A DNA stretch of 64,000 bases from Marinobacter sp. EhC06 (GCF_001650915.1 NZ_LXYO01000011.1:62001-126000), one strand, 5' to 3'; shown: positions 35,578 through 45,786, counted from the first letter of the stretch. Made by a program: numbers and translations. The notes: generated by a model from the sequence alone, not told the origin.

Positions 35578-38500
35578 TCACCAGGTGTCGACAAACTGTC
35601 CGCCGCCGTCAGAGCAACCTCCGGAAGCGGAATTAAGCCCTCGTATTAACCACGCCCGCGTTTCCTGCGGGTCGATGACCGCATCAATCTCCAGGTAGCT
35701 GGCCACGTTGAGCGCTTTACCCTGCTCGTAGGCTTTGGCCACCAGGGCATCGAACATGGTCTTTCGTGATTCTTCGTCGGGCTGGGCGGCCAGCTCTTTG
35801 GCAAAGCCCAGACGCACGGCGCCTTCCCAGCCCATGGGCCCGAACTCACCGCTGGGCCAGGCTGCGGTGAAAAAGGGCGTGAGCATGCTTCCCGCCGCCA
35901 TGGCCTGTGCGCCAAGCCCATAAGCCTTGCGCAGAACCACGGTGAAGAAAGGCACGTTGAGCTTGGCTGCTGCCACGAACATGCGCGAGACATGGCGAAT
36001 GGTGGCCTGTTTTTCGGCGTCAGGCCCTACCATGAAGCCCGGGGTGTCGCACAGTGACACGATCGGAAGGTTGTGGGCGTTGCACAACTGCATGAAGCGG
36101 GCCGCCTTGTCCCCCGCGTTAGCATCGACCGCCCCGCCCAGGTGGCTCGGGTTATTGGCGATCAGGCCCATGGGACGGCCTTCAATCCGCACCAGTGCCG
36201 TGATCAGCCCGGGCGCAAATTGCCTGCGGAGTTCCAGAACACTGTCCTGATCTGCCAGGGTTTCGATGACCTGGCGGATATCGTAAACCCGCATTCGGTT
36301 TTCCGGAATCAGGTGGCGGAGCCGTCGTTGATCGGCGCACTGCCAGTCCTTCAAAGTGCCCTGGAAGTAAGACAGGTATTGCTTCGCCACGCGGACTGCC
36401 TCGGCTTCGTTCTCAACCAGGATATCAATCACTCCGTTGGGGCCCATCACTGAAACCGGCCCCACTTCTTCCGGACTGAACCGCCCAAGGCCGCCGCCTT
36501 CAATCATCGCGGGCCCTGCCATGCCCAGGTTGGCATCTTCGGTGGCGATGATGGTGTCGCAGCAGCCCAACAGGGCCGCATTGCCCGCGTAGCATCGGCC
36601 GGAGACAATGCCGAGCGTGGGCACCACGCCTGAGAGCCTGGCCATGCTGACAAAGGTATGACAGTCCAGAAAGGACACGCCGTTGGTGTCGGTGTCGGAT
36701 GGGCGACCACCGCCGCCTTCCGCAAATAGAACCAGTGGAATTCGCCATTGCTCGGCCAGAGCCAGGATGCGGTCCGCCTTGCGGTGGTTGGCCAGCCCCT
36801 GTGTGCCGGCAAACACGGTGTAGTCGTAGGCCATGGTGGCGCAACGGCCGGCCTCTGCTCCGAATTCGGGGGCGTTCACGCTGCCGATGGCGGTAATCAG
36901 GCCATCCGCCGGGCTCATTTCAATCAACTTATCCACCGAACGTCGGCGGCGCTGTGCCGCCAGTGCGAGGGACCCGTATTCGTTGAAGCTGTCCGGATCG
37001 AGCAGGTCTTCAACGTTTTCGCGAGCGGTTCGCTGCTCGGTTTTACGCCGTTTTGCGACCGCCTCCGGTCGGCGCTCGTCAGTCAGCAGGTCATGGCGCT
37101 CCAGAACCTCTGCTAAATCGGCCCGGATGTACTCCAGATCAACCGTCTCTTCATCCTGAATGCCGCTCGCGTCCACGTCGGCGGGTTCCAGATACGCTAG
37201 CGCTTGCCCTTGGTTCACCGTTGCCCCTGGTTCCGCGGCAAGTGTATGGATGATGCCGGATTGTGTTGCCTTGACCACGAATTCCATTTTCATGGCTTCA
37301 AGTACCGCTATGGGATGGCCAATGGCCACTGCATCTCCGGATGCGACATCAATACTGACAACTGTGCCGGAGCTGGGCGCTGTGATGCCGATCGTTCCAG
37401 CCGGCGCGGGGCTGGCCCCCGAGCTTTCGATCGCCTCCGGGGCATTCGTGTTGCCAAAGTGCAGACTTGGATGGGATGAGTGGGTTTCTTCCGGGAGCAG
37501 GGTTTCCAGATGGTTTTCGACAAAGCGAGTGGTAACCGCCCAGGTTTCGACGCTCGAGTGGCGGACCAGGTTCTGAAGCAGACCAATATTGCTGCTGACA
37601 CCGGTCAGCCGAAACTCGCACAGGGCCCGATACAGCCGGCGGAGCGTTGATGAATAATCGCTGCCATGGGCAACCAGCTTGGCGAGCAGGGAGTCAAACG
37701 ACGGGCTGACGGTATAGCCGGCGTAACCATAGCCATCGACTCGTAAACCGGGGCCCGACGGTGGCTCGTAGGTGCTCAGTGTGCCGGTAGCGGCGGTGGC
37801 ATGACCATCGGGGTGAAGCGTTTCGCTGTTGATCCGCGCCTGAATCGCGAATCCCCGCACCGTTGGTGCAGACTCAAGGGCCAGATCCGCGAGGCTGTGG
37901 CCCGCTAGTAACTGCAGCTGGGTTTGCACAAGATCAACACCGGTGATCTCCTCGGTGATGGTGTGCTCAACCTGAATGCGGGGATTGGCCTCCATGAAAT
38001 AGAAACGGCCGGGCTGGTCCTGGTCCACCAGAAACTCAAAGGTACCGAGGCCACGGTAGTTAACGGATCTGGCCAGCTTCAGGGCGCAGTCGATCATGGC
38101 ATCCCGGATCGAGGCGTCCAATGAAGGACTCGGCGCAATCTCAATCAGCTTCTGGTTGCGCCGCTGTAGGCTGCAGTCGCGCTCCCAGAGGTGGCTGACG
38201 GCCCCGGTACCGTCGCCAATTACCTGGATTTCAATGTGTCTCGCCCGCCCGATCAGCTGTTCAATGTATAGCGATCCATTGCCGAAGGCCGACTGAGCCT
38301 CAGACTGGCAGCGCTGGAAAGCCTGCTCGAGCTCTGTTTCGGAATAGACCGCGCGCATGCCGCGGCCGCCACCACCGGCAATCGCCTTGAGCATAAGAGG
38401 GCCATGCTCCCTCAGGAAAGCCCTGGCTTCGCCAAGGCTCACAGGTTTGTTGATGCCCTTGATCAGAGGAACGTCGCAGCTCTGTGCCAGAGCCCGGGCT

Positions 38501-38853
38501 GCTGATTTGTCGCCAAACCCTTCCAGCACCTCTGGCGACGGGCCAATAAAGACCAGACCGGCCCGCTCGCATTCGCGGGCAAAATCGGCGTTTTCCGCCA
38601 GAAAGCCGTAGCCTGGATGGACCGCCTCGCAGCCATGGGTCTTTGCAATGTCTATCAGTTGTGCCCCATCAAGGTAGGCCTTAACGCCACGGCCCGTGAG
38701 AGCCACTGCCTCATCGGCCATGCGGGTATGCAGGCTGGCGGCATCGTCTTCAGAGAATACGGTGACCGCCCGCATACCGAGCTCGCTGCAGGCTCGGGCA
38801 ATGCGGATTGCGATTTCGCCGCGATTGGCAATCAGTACGGAGCGGAAAGTCAT
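35578..38853 (-). CDS. Single-chain acyl-CoA carboxylase
   Basis: A 1091-aa multidomain enzyme in the order biotin carboxylase (about 1-450, starting S-V-L-I-A-N-R-G-E-I-A), biotin carrier (Lys522 in the AMKM motif) and carboxyltransferase (about 590-1091, with both N- and C-terminal halves). This single-chain layout matches the long-chain acyl-CoA carboxylase type and differs from the split subunits of housekeeping acetyl-CoA carboxylase or propionyl-CoA carboxylase. It therefore probably carboxylates an unusual acyl-CoA, such as a branched or long chain. No acyl-CoA gene cluster surrounds it. Confidence 0.88.
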   Translation of the reverse strand: MTFRSVLIANRGEIAIRIARACSELGMRAVTVFSEDDAASLHTRMADEAVALTGRGVKAYLDGAQLIDIAKTHGCEAVHPGYGFLAENADFARECERAGLVFIGPSPEVLEGFGDKSAARALAQSCDVPLIKGINKPVSLGEARAFLREHGPLMLKAIAGGGGRGMRAVYSETELEQAFQRCQSEAQSAFGNGSLYIEQLIGRARHIEIQVIGDGTGAVSHLWERDCSLQRRNQKLIEIAPSPSLDASIRDAMIDCALKLARSVNYRGLGTFEFLVDQDQPGRFYFMEANPRIQVEHTITEEITGVDLVQTQLQLLAGHSLADLALESAPTVRGFAIQARINSETLHPDGHATAATGTLSTYEPPSGPGLRVDGYGYAGYTVSPSFDSLLAKLVAHGSDYSSTLRRLYRALCEFRLTGVSSNIGLLQNLVRHSSVETWAVTTRFVENHLETLLPEETHSSHPSLHFGNTNAPEAIESSGASPAPAGTIGITAPSSGTVVSIDVASGDAVAIGHPIAVLEAMKMEFVVKATQSGIIHTLAAEPGATVNQGQALAYLEPADVDASGIQDEETVDLEYIRADLAEVLERHDLLTDERRPEAVAKRRKTEQRTARENVEDLLDPDSFNEYGSLALAAQRRRRSVDKLIEMSPADGLITAIGSVNAPEFGAEAGRCATMAYDYTVFAGTQGLANHRKADRILALAEQWRIPLVLFAEGGGGRPSDTDTNGVSFLDCHTFVSMARLSGVVPTLGIVSGRCYAGNAALLGCCDTIIATEDANLGMAGPAMIEGGGLGRFSPEEVGPVSVMGPNGVIDILVENEAEAVRVAKQYLSYFQGTLKDWQCADQRRLRHLIPENRMRVYDIRQVIETLADQDSVLELRRQFAPGLITALVRIEGRPMGLIANNPSHLGGAVDANAGDKAARFMQLCNAHNLPIVSLCDTPGFMVGPDAEKQATIRHVSRMFVAAAKLNVPFFTVVLRKAYGLGAQAMAAGSMLTPFFTAAWPSGEFGPMGWEGAVRLGFAKELAAQPDEESRKTMFDALVAKAYEQGKALNVASYLEIDAVIDPQETRAWLIRGLNSASGGCSDGGGQFVDTW

Positions 38854-38975
38854 GGTACCTGGTTCCCCGGGGTGTGATTCTTATTGTGGGTGACAGAAGT
38901 CACCATCCTAGGAACGGGGCTCCGATTAGACAAATGAATTTGCTTGAGGGATGGTTATGAATCTGGTTGATGAGT

Positions 38976-39893
38976 TCAGGTTTCGGCAGTTTGCGCGCTC
39001 TTCCTGTTGCTGATCCTGAGCCCAAGGATCACCAGGAAGGCTCCCAGCCAGATGGTTAACGAGTAGTTTTCCCTGAACCAGATAACTCCGATCAGCAACC
39101 CGAATACGGCCGCTACGGCACCGAGCTGACTGTAGAAAACCGGGTTGGAGCGACGCTGCAGCTCAAAGGCGCAAAGGTAGGTCAGCGCGGTTAGCAGGCC
39201 CTGAAGAATGACAATGCCAGGGAGGTGAAATCCTGTGCTTTCCGGGAAAATGGAGGTCCCCGTCAGACCTGCGAAAAGGCCAAGCGTGAAAGCCGACGCC
39301 AGCAGCGTACCCGATGCAAGGATCATGGGTTTTACATCATCAGGCCAGGCTACTGAGCGATAGACGTTACCGATGGATAGCATGGCCGGGATAATCAGGC
39401 CCATGGCAAACCAGAGTATGTTGGGGCTGCTGATTTCCGAATGACGTTGCAGCACGATCCAGGCGCAGGCGACGACCGCAATCGATAGCCCGGTCAGTTT
39501 GATCCAGCTGCGTTTTTCGAGCCCGATGCCAGTGGCGATCAGAAACGTAAATATCGGTGGCAGGGCGTACATAATGCCCGTGAATCCTGCCCCCAGTTTG
39601 GTCACCAGATAGAATCCGATGACATTCGGGACTGCGATACCGGTCAAACCGCTGATAAGAAAATAGCGGGTCAGGCGACGTTCCAGCAGAGAGCGGCGTT
39701 TCTGGGAGAATACCAGCAGAACGGATCCTGCAATAAGCGTTTGCCAGAAAGCATAAGTGACGGCCGGCATACCCTGGGATGTTGCTGCTTTTGCCAGCGC
39801 CAGCATCAGAGCGATCAGAAATCCGTTGGCCAGCAGAAGTCCCCAGACTGCGGCCTGGGGCGGGAGAATTGCACGCTGCACTGAGGCTATCAT
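38976..39893 (-). CDS. DMT (EamA) superfamily permease
   Basis: A 305-aa inner-membrane protein with about ten helices in two EamA halves. ATG 39893 has GGAG 9 bases upstream; the longer reading frame begins at a TTG with no site. Divergent from a LysR gene across 122 bases, so a regulated exporter or importer is likely. The substrate is unknown. Confidence 0.85.
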   Translation of the reverse strand: MIASVQRAILPPQAAVWGLLLANGFLIALMLALAKAATSQGMPAVTYAFWQTLIAGSVLLVFSQKRRSLLERRLTRYFLISGLTGIAVPNVIGFYLVTKLGAGFTGIMYALPPIFTFLIATGIGLEKRSWIKLTGLSIAVVACAWIVLQRHSEISSPNILWFAMGLIIPAMLSIGNVYRSVAWPDDVKPMILASGTLLASAFTLGLFAGLTGTSIFPESTGFHLPGIVILQGLLTALTYLCAFELQRRSNPVFYSQLGAVAAVFGLLIGVIWFRENYSLTIWLGAFLVILGLRISNRKSAQTAET

Positions 39894-40015
39894 CACCAAG
39901 TACTCCGGGTTGTGGAGGGATATCACCAGGAACCAGTTTGCCGCAGTTGATTCAGTTGATAATTGGGTGCATTCGAATAATACTCCTTCCAAATCAGAAA
40001 TAATCAGGGGGTTCT

Positions 40016-40912
40016 GTGGCCACCGACAAGCTGGTAGCGATGACGATCTTCAGGCGCGTTGCGGAGCTGGGCAGCTTTACCCGGGCTGCGGACGACCTTG
40101 AGATCACCGCAGCAACGGTCAGCAAGCATATTGCCTTTCTGGAGCGGGATCTGGACACGAGACTCATCAACCGAACTACCCGCCGCATGAACCTGACCGA
40201 TGCCGGGCTCGCCTTTCTGAAACGCACCCAGTCCCTGTTGGATGAGCTGGAAGACGCCGAGTTGGAGGCAAGAGGGTTTCAGGCGGAGCCCCGAGGGACG
40301 ATAAGACTGAATGTGCCCATGTCGTTCGGTTTGACCCACATAACAGAGGCCATCGACAGTTTTCTCCGCGACTATCCTGAAATCGATATCGACCTTCAGC
40401 TCAGTGATCGAATGGTTGATCTGGTGGAGCAGGGCGTAGACATCGCTATTCGGATTCGAAGCTCACTGGCCGATTCGAGCCTCATGGCCAGGCCACTGAG
40501 AACGTCCAGAAATATTGTTTGCGCATCGCCTGGGTATCTGGAAGGTGCCCCGGAGATTCACGATCCGGAGGATCTGACACAGCACAACTGTCTAACGTTT
40601 TCGCTGCATGACAGACCGAGAGTCTGGGAGCTGGGCGATCGGGAGGTAAGGGTTAGCGGCAACTATCGAACGGACAGTAGCCTGGCGATTCGCCAGAGTC
40701 TGTTGAGGGGGGCCGGCGTTGGTTTATTGCCGCGGTTTCTGGTTCAGGGAGATATTGAGAAAGGCGCACTGATTCCCCTGCTGCCTGACTTCCCACCCAA
40801 ACCCTATACTGTATTTGCCCTGTTCCCGCCGGGGCGCAAGCAACCCACGAAGGTCCGCCTGCTGCTTGATCACCTCGATCAGCATCTGGGGGAAAAACCC
40901 TACTGGGAGTAG
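40016..40912 (+). CDS. LysR-type transcriptional regulator
   Basis: 298 aa, helix-turn-helix with the L-E-I-T-A-A-T-V-S-K-H block (residues about 12-45) in a CrgA-like subgroup, then an effector domain. GTG 40016 is preceded by AGGGGG. It is divergent from the DMT permease, which is the likely target; a nitroreductase gene follows on the same strand after a possible terminator. Confidence 0.9.
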   Translation: MATDKLVAMTIFRRVAELGSFTRAADDLEITAATVSKHIAFLERDLDTRLINRTTRRMNLTDAGLAFLKRTQSLLDELEDAELEARGFQAEPRGTIRLNVPMSFGLTHITEAIDSFLRDYPEIDIDLQLSDRMVDLVEQGVDIAIRIRSSLADSSLMARPLRTSRNIVCASPGYLEGAPEIHDPEDLTQHNCLTFSLHDRPRVWELGDREVRVSGNYRTDSSLAIRQSLLRGAGVGLLPRFLVQGDIEKGALIPLLPDFPPKPYTVFALFPPGRKQPTKVRLLLDHLDQHLGEKPYWE

Positions 40913-40960
40913 TGCAAAGTGCACGAGGTGTTTACGGTGACCAGCTCATTGTTTCCGTGC

Positions 40961-40995
40961 CGGAAAATATGTAGTTCTATTCTATCCGTTTTTTT
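40961..40995 (+). terminator. Possible intrinsic terminator after LysR
   Basis: Imperfect hairpin CGGA...TCCG with inner AATA/TATT pairing, followed by seven T. It lies 49 bases after the LysR stop and 51 before the nitroreductase ATG. The GC-poor stem weakens the call. Confidence 0.35.
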
Positions 40996-41046
40996 ACTCG
41001 CTACGGTCTCATAGAGTTGCTACTTCATCCCGAAGGAGACAACTTT

Positions 41047-41673
41047 ATGAACATACACGAAGCCCTGGACTGGCGTTACGCCGTCCGTGAATTTTCGCCC
41101 GAGAAGCTCGATGCCCAGACGGTGGAAACACTGGTTGATGCGGCTCGCAAGAGCGCCTCTTCCTACGGACTGCAGCCCTACAAAATTCTTGTCGTTGAGA
41201 GCAAAGCGGTACGACGGGATCTACTGGCTTATTCTTTCGGTCAGCAGAAGGTGTTGGACTGCTCACATCTGATTGTCTTTGCGGCGCACGCGGATATTGG
41301 CGATCACACCGTCGACAGGTATGTCACACAGTTTGTGAAAACCCGAGGCGTGCCTGTAGAAGACATTTCGGGCTACGTGAGCCACATGAAACAGGCACTT
41401 GCGGCCAAATCCCGCGCGGAGAAGCAAGCTTGGGCGCACCAGCAGGCCTACATTGCACTTGGTACTCTGCTTACCGCGGCGGCCTCAATGCGAATCGATA
41501 GCTGCCCGATGACCGGTTTTGACCACAGAGCCTACGATGAGGTACTCGGATTGGCGGAGTTAGGTCTGGAGAGTTCTGCCATTGTTGCCCTGGGCTATCG
41601 CAGCGCACGTGACAGGAGTTCTGGCTTGCCCAAAGTGCGTTTTGATTACGACGATCTGGTGATCAGGATGTAA
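41047..41673 (+). CDS. NAD(P)H-dependent nitroreductase family protein
   Basis: A 208-aa FMN-dependent nitroreductase-fold protein with R-Y-A-V-R-E-F-S-P near residue 10, the FMN-binding SSYGLQPYKILVV block and the terminal DRSSGLPKVRF. The family reduces nitroaromatics and quinones; the real substrate is unknown. ATG 41047 with GGAG at 8-base spacing was chosen over a longer frame from 41017. Confidence 0.88.
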   Translation: MNIHEALDWRYAVREFSPEKLDAQTVETLVDAARKSASSYGLQPYKILVVESKAVRRDLLAYSFGQQKVLDCSHLIVFAAHADIGDHTVDRYVTQFVKTRGVPVEDISGYVSHMKQALAAKSRAEKQAWAHQQAYIALGTLLTAAASMRIDSCPMTGFDHRAYDEVLGLAELGLESSAIVALGYRSARDRSSGLPKVRFDYDDLVIRM

Positions 41674-41789
41674 GTGCTGGCCTGGCCGATTGATCGCTCT
41701 GGCTGGTGTTCCTTTGCCATAGGGTATAGGTTCGGAAGAACGGCGATACATTTTCAAGCAGACTGCCGTTCAAAAGGAGCACCAGCTCT

Positions 41790-42755
41790 ATGAAGGTTTT
41801 TTCCAACCCGGTTGGTTCCGGAAATCTGTGGTTTGATAATCTCACCACGGCACAGGGCACGCCCGTCGCGTACGATCCACAGGCGAGGGCCTTCGTTCCC
41901 ATGCCTCCCTTCTGTGTAAATCGGGATATTATCGGCTGCAACTGGATTGCGCCGGAAAAAGGGGCCTTCTGTCGGTCTTGCGCGATGACGGCGCTGGCAC
42001 CCGATCCCAATATTCCCAATGCCATGCCGAACTGGGCCGAAACTGAGGCGGCAAAGCGCTGGGTGCTGGACAATCTCGGCCGTTGGCACTGGTTCCGCCC
42101 TGAGGATCCAGGCACGCGCCCGGTTTTCCACATGTTGGCCGAGGGGCTGACCCCGGTTGCCATGGGGCACGCCAACGGGGTGGTAACGATCAGTGTTGCA
42201 GAGGCGGATCCAGTGGTTCGTGCCACCCGGAGGCAAGCCCTGGACGAACCCTATCGAACCATGGTCGGCCATATGCGCCATGAAATCGCCCATATGCTAT
42301 GGTGGCGCCTTAGCTTGCGTGAAGACTTTCTGGATGCGTTCCGGGAGATGTTTGGTGATGAACGCGCCGATTATCCGGCGGCCCTTGAACATCACTATCA
42401 CAAAGGTCCGCCGGAAGACTGGAGGCTGTTCTATCTCACCAGCTACGCCTCGGCACACCCGCACGAGGACTGGGCGGAGACTGCCGCACACCTGCTGCAC
42501 CTGACGGACATCACCGACAGCTTGGTGTCATCCGGTCTGACCTCGCCCGAGGTGCCGAGACAGGGTTGGGATCCCTACTCGGAGCCCGACACGGCAATGC
42601 TGATTAACGTTGCTGCGTCACTGGCCATCCGGGTTAACCATGTGAACCGCTCCATGGGACTGTCTGACCTGTACCCGTTTGTCCTGTCCGAAACGGCGCA
42701 ACGCAAACTTGCGTTCGTGCACGACTGGTTACGCCGCGGGGCCCAGGGCCTCTAG
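41790..42755 (+). CDS. Putative zinc-dependent metallopeptidase (DUF2248)
   Basis: A 321-aa protein with a short H-E-I-A-H zincin motif near residue 168 and a downstream acidic ligand region HEDWAETAAH. Four cysteines near the N-terminus (C43, C51, C61, C64) could form a zinc ribbon. There is no signal peptide. This is the DUF2248 (zinc-ribbon plus metallopeptidase-like) architecture; substrate and activity are undetermined. Confidence 0.85.
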   Translation: MKVFSNPVGSGNLWFDNLTTAQGTPVAYDPQARAFVPMPPFCVNRDIIGCNWIAPEKGAFCRSCAMTALAPDPNIPNAMPNWAETEAAKRWVLDNLGRWHWFRPEDPGTRPVFHMLAEGLTPVAMGHANGVVTISVAEADPVVRATRRQALDEPYRTMVGHMRHEIAHMLWWRLSLREDFLDAFREMFGDERADYPAALEHHYHKGPPEDWRLFYLTSYASAHPHEDWAETAAHLLHLTDITDSLVSSGLTSPEVPRQGWDPYSEPDTAMLINVAASLAIRVNHVNRSMGLSDLYPFVLSETAQRKLAFVHDWLRRGAQGL

Positions 42756-42775
42756 TCCAGGTGAGCGCCGGTCAA

Positions 42776-43345
42776 TCAGGCCGGCGACACGCCAAAGAGC
42801 CACTGGTGGGCCCACACCACCATAACCACATACACGGCAAGGCCGCCAACGATCGCAATGACGTCATTGGCTTTGGTGGCTGGCAACGTTGTGATGGCTC
42901 GCTGGGTTCTGCGCTTCATGGAGATCCGGTCGGCTACGGCCCAGGCCAGGAAGGAGCCGAATAGCAGAAGGTCGTGGAGCATCCCGTTGGCCAGCAGGTG
43001 AGCCAGAGCCCAGAGTTTGACGGCAACGAGCATGGGGTGCTTCAGTTTCGCCTTGATCTTGCCAGGCAGGTAGGTGGCAAACAGCAAGGGGAACACAGGC
43101 ACCAGAAGCAGGAATGCCACGTGCTTGAGCCAGGCCGGCGGCACGTAGATCACTGTCGGATCCATCCGGGCGGCGCCATAACCCCAGACGATCAGAACCA
43201 GACCGACGAGGGACACCACGGAATACAGTCCTTTGAAGGCTCCCTCGCCCATGGACGCGTTCAGTCGGTTGCGCAGGGGCTCGTTTATGATTGAAAGCGA
43301 ATGCACGCCCAGAAACAGAATGAGACCAACGATCAGTGTGGTCAT
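42776..43345 (-). CDS. NnrU family membrane protein
   Basis: A 189-aa protein with five or six hydrophobic segments and the NnrU pattern, including HSLSIINEPLRNRL near the start and HPMLVAVKLWALAHLLANG in the middle. NnrU was first linked to denitrification in alphaproteobacteria, but the wider family is found in non-denitrifiers. ATG 43345 with GGAG at 8-base spacing was chosen over TTG 43351. Confidence 0.85.
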   Translation of the reverse strand: MTTLIVGLILFLGVHSLSIINEPLRNRLNASMGEGAFKGLYSVVSLVGLVLIVWGYGAARMDPTVIYVPPAWLKHVAFLLLVPVFPLLFATYLPGKIKAKLKHPMLVAVKLWALAHLLANGMLHDLLLFGSFLAWAVADRISMKRRTQRAITTLPATKANDVIAIVGGLAVYVVMVVWAHQWLFGVSPA

Positions 43346-43509
43346 TTGCAAAACTCCTTTTGGCTTGAGCGACAGGGTTGTCTGATTGGCAGGGCGCTTT
43401 TCTTGGAAAGCCCATTTGTGTGAAATCCAGATAAGTATAGGAAACCGGGACAGCAGATGCCTGAGCGTTTATGATCGGCGATCTGATTCACCGGATTGAA
43501 AAGGCGCCC

Positions 43510-43905
43510 ATGAAGTTTCCCAAGGTCACTGTTGTACTGGTATCTGCCGCCCTGCTGTTTGTTCTATGGGACCAGACCCGTGAACAACCCGACCCCATCG
43601 ATGCAAACCGCCTGACCAATTTGCGGGCCAATCCTGTTGAACTCAGTGCTGCAGTCGACTGGATTTTCACTCAGATTCCGGACTTCTGTTCAGACGCCAC
43701 GGGCGAGGGCAGTGGCACGAAGTTCCACGCTGATTGCGTCGAAAAAGCCGAGGCAAGAACCTCTACTTGCCGTCGGATGCTTTACGATCGATTCCCGAGT
43801 GTTGTTGCTTCAGAGGCGACTTTCCGGGATGTTTCGCTCACGGCGATGGAGTGTCTTGTGCCCCGGTCGGGCCTGGTGAATCAGTCAGCGCAGTGGGATC
43901 GATAG
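43510..43905 (+). CDS. Hypothetical secreted or membrane-anchored Cys-rich protein
   Basis: A 131-aa protein whose first 23 residues form a hydrophobic segment (KFPKVTVVLVSAALLFVLW), then a soluble domain with four cysteines (FCSD, DCVE, TCRR, ECLV), probably periplasmic and disulfide-bonded. No domain recognised. ATG 43510 with AAAAGG upstream was chosen; an ATG at 43471 in frame would add 13 residues. Its 3' end overlaps the convergent AraC gene by 25 bases. Confidence 0.6.
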   Translation: MKFPKVTVVLVSAALLFVLWDQTREQPDPIDANRLTNLRANPVELSAAVDWIFTQIPDFCSDATGEGSGTKFHADCVEKAEARTSTCRRMLYDRFPSVVASEATFRDVSLTAMECLVPRSGLVNQSAQWDR

Positions 43906-44801
43906 CCTGAAGGGCTGATTCCGAATCTGGCCTTGAAGGCCCGGCTGAATTGACTGGAATCGTTGAATCCACATGAAAGTGCAATGGCAGTGATTTTGTC
44001 TCGGCTATTCCGAAGCCGGTCCCGGGCCAGGACTAATCGTTGCTCCTGGACATATTGATAAGGCGCACAGCCGAACGTAGCCCTGAAAAGCCTGGCAAAA
44101 TGATAGGGGCTCAGGTTGACCCAGCTGGCCATGCTGGCAAGCGATAACGACTGGCCCAGTTCCGCGTTGATGCGTTCCTGCAAAAGCCGGCGGTACCGAA
44201 GCGACAACTGCCCCGTGACTTCCGGCAGTGTCTGTCGGACGCCGGAATGGCGACTGACAACCTGGAGAAGGAGCCATTGTGCGAGGTGGTCCATGGCCAT
44301 GGTCTGGCCGGGAGCCTGCCAGTCGCTGAGCGCGAGGAGCTTTCCGGCCTGGGCGAGAACCGGGTCTTCGGCGTGGTACAGCTCGGAAAGCTGGCGCTTG
44401 TCCGGATCCGCATCCCATGTCTGTTCTGCGCACCGGGCGACGTCCAGGTCATTGAAATAGAGATGAAAAAATTCGAACTGTCCGCTGATTTGCCAACTTG
44501 AGCGGCTGCCTGCCGGGAACAGGCAAACGGCGCCCGGAAAGCCCTGGCTTACAACCTTTCCGTTCAATACCCTTCGAGCCTGCTCGCCCTTGTCTATGTA
44601 GATGCTCAAAGCATGGTGTCTGGGCCGCTCGTAACGCACCTCGCCCTGACGATTCTGCCATTGCGCCAGAGCCCGCCCCTGATCCAGTTCAAGCATTCGC
44701 TGCGGAGCGACGCCAGCCGTTCTCAGGGTATCGACAATGTCGCGATTGGCCGGCTGCAATTGCTTTGGGCATTCGGGCATGGGTTCGGAATCAGTCTGCA
44801 T
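43881..44801 (-). CDS. AraC-type transcriptional regulator
   Basis: 306 aa with an N-terminal cupin-like ligand domain (about 20-160) and a C-terminal AraC double helix-turn-helix: LASMASWVNLSPYHFARLF (shortened: L-A-S-M-A-S-W and SPYHFARLF) and ITAIALSCGFNDSSQFSRAF. ATG 44801 was preferred over TTG-type longer starts. Divergent from a DMT permease, its likely target. Confidence 0.88.
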   Translation of the reverse strand: MQTDSEPMPECPKQLQPANRDIVDTLRTAGVAPQRMLELDQGRALAQWQNRQGEVRYERPRHHALSIYIDKGEQARRVLNGKVVSQGFPGAVCLFPAGSRSSWQISGQFEFFHLYFNDLDVARCAEQTWDADPDKRQLSELYHAEDPVLAQAGKLLALSDWQAPGQTMAMDHLAQWLLLQVVSRHSGVRQTLPEVTGQLSLRYRRLLQERINAELGQSLSLASMASWVNLSPYHFARLFRATFGCAPYQYVQEQRLVLARDRLRNSRDKITAIALSCGFNDSSQFSRAFKARFGISPSGYRSHCAD

Positions 44802-44919
44802 AGGGAGCCTCCGCAAGAATCATCCATGGTTCAGCAGGATCTGACAAGTTTTGGTGTGGTTTGAGCCCTATGCTGGCCCTGCTCAACAATTGTTCCCGAT
44901 AGCAACAGGAATTAACGCC

Positions 44920-45786
44920 ATGCCCATCTCTGTTCACTATGGTCTGACGGTACTGATCTGGGGGCTCACCTGGACAGCGATTCGTTTGCAGGTTGAAGCG
45001 GCGCCGGTCGACATATCTGTTTTCTACCGATTCGTCATGGCCTCTGTCGTCGCATTGCTGGTTGTAGCTCTGGTGCGCAGGCTGGAAAAACTGACCCTCA
45101 AACAGCACGGTTGGCTGGTGCTGCAGGGGGCAACCCTGTACAGCATCAACTTCCTGTTGATTTATCGCGCCGCAGAATCGATGACAAGCGGTCTGCTGGC
45201 GGTGGTGTTCTCGCTGGCCGCCCTGTTTAACGCTTTGAATGGCTGGCTCTGGTTGCGCCTGAAACCTACCGCTCGGCTTTATCCGGCAATCTCTCTGGGT
45301 ATCACGGGCGTGGCCCTTCTGTTCTGGCATGATCTGCAGCTTGGCAATGCCACGGCGACCAGCATTCTGTTCGCGATTGCCGGAACCTTCTGGTTTTCCA
45401 TGGGTAACCTGGTCAGCATCAAGGTGCGAATGTCACAGGTGCCGCTCTTCCTCGCCAACGCATGGGCCATGGTCTACGGCGCGGTGATTCTTGGCATCTG
45501 GTGCCTGATTCAGGGTGTGGAATGGGTGGTTCCGACTGCGGCGACATTCTGGGGGGCAACCGTCTTTCTGGCGGTGCCTGGCTCCATCATTGCCTTTTAT
45601 TGCTACATCACCGTTATCCAGACTCTCGGAGCCGACAAGGCTGGCTACGCCACCGTGCTTTTCCCGGTGGTCGCCCTGAGTGTATCGACCTGGCTCGAGG
45701 GTTTTGAATGGACAGCAACCGCGGTGCTGGGCGCATCCCTGGCCCTGCTGGGAAATTATGTTTTGTTCCGATCGGCCAAAACATAA
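44920..45786 (+). CDS. DMT (EamA) superfamily permease
   Basis: A 288-aa, roughly ten-helix permease with two EamA halves. ATG 44920 follows AGGA at 9-base spacing; a longer frame from 44851 lacks support. Divergent from the AraC regulator. Its 3' end overlaps the convergent deaminase gene by 31 bases. Substrate unknown. Confidence 0.87.
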   Translation: MPISVHYGLTVLIWGLTWTAIRLQVEAAPVDISVFYRFVMASVVALLVVALVRRLEKLTLKQHGWLVLQGATLYSINFLLIYRAAESMTSGLLAVVFSLAALFNALNGWLWLRLKPTARLYPAISLGITGVALLFWHDLQLGNATATSILFAIAGTFWFSMGNLVSIKVRMSQVPLFLANAWAMVYGAVILGIWCLIQGVEWVVPTAATFWGATVFLAVPGSIIAFYCYITVIQTLGADKAGYATVLFPVVALSVSTWLEGFEWTATAVLGASLALLGNYVLFRSAKT

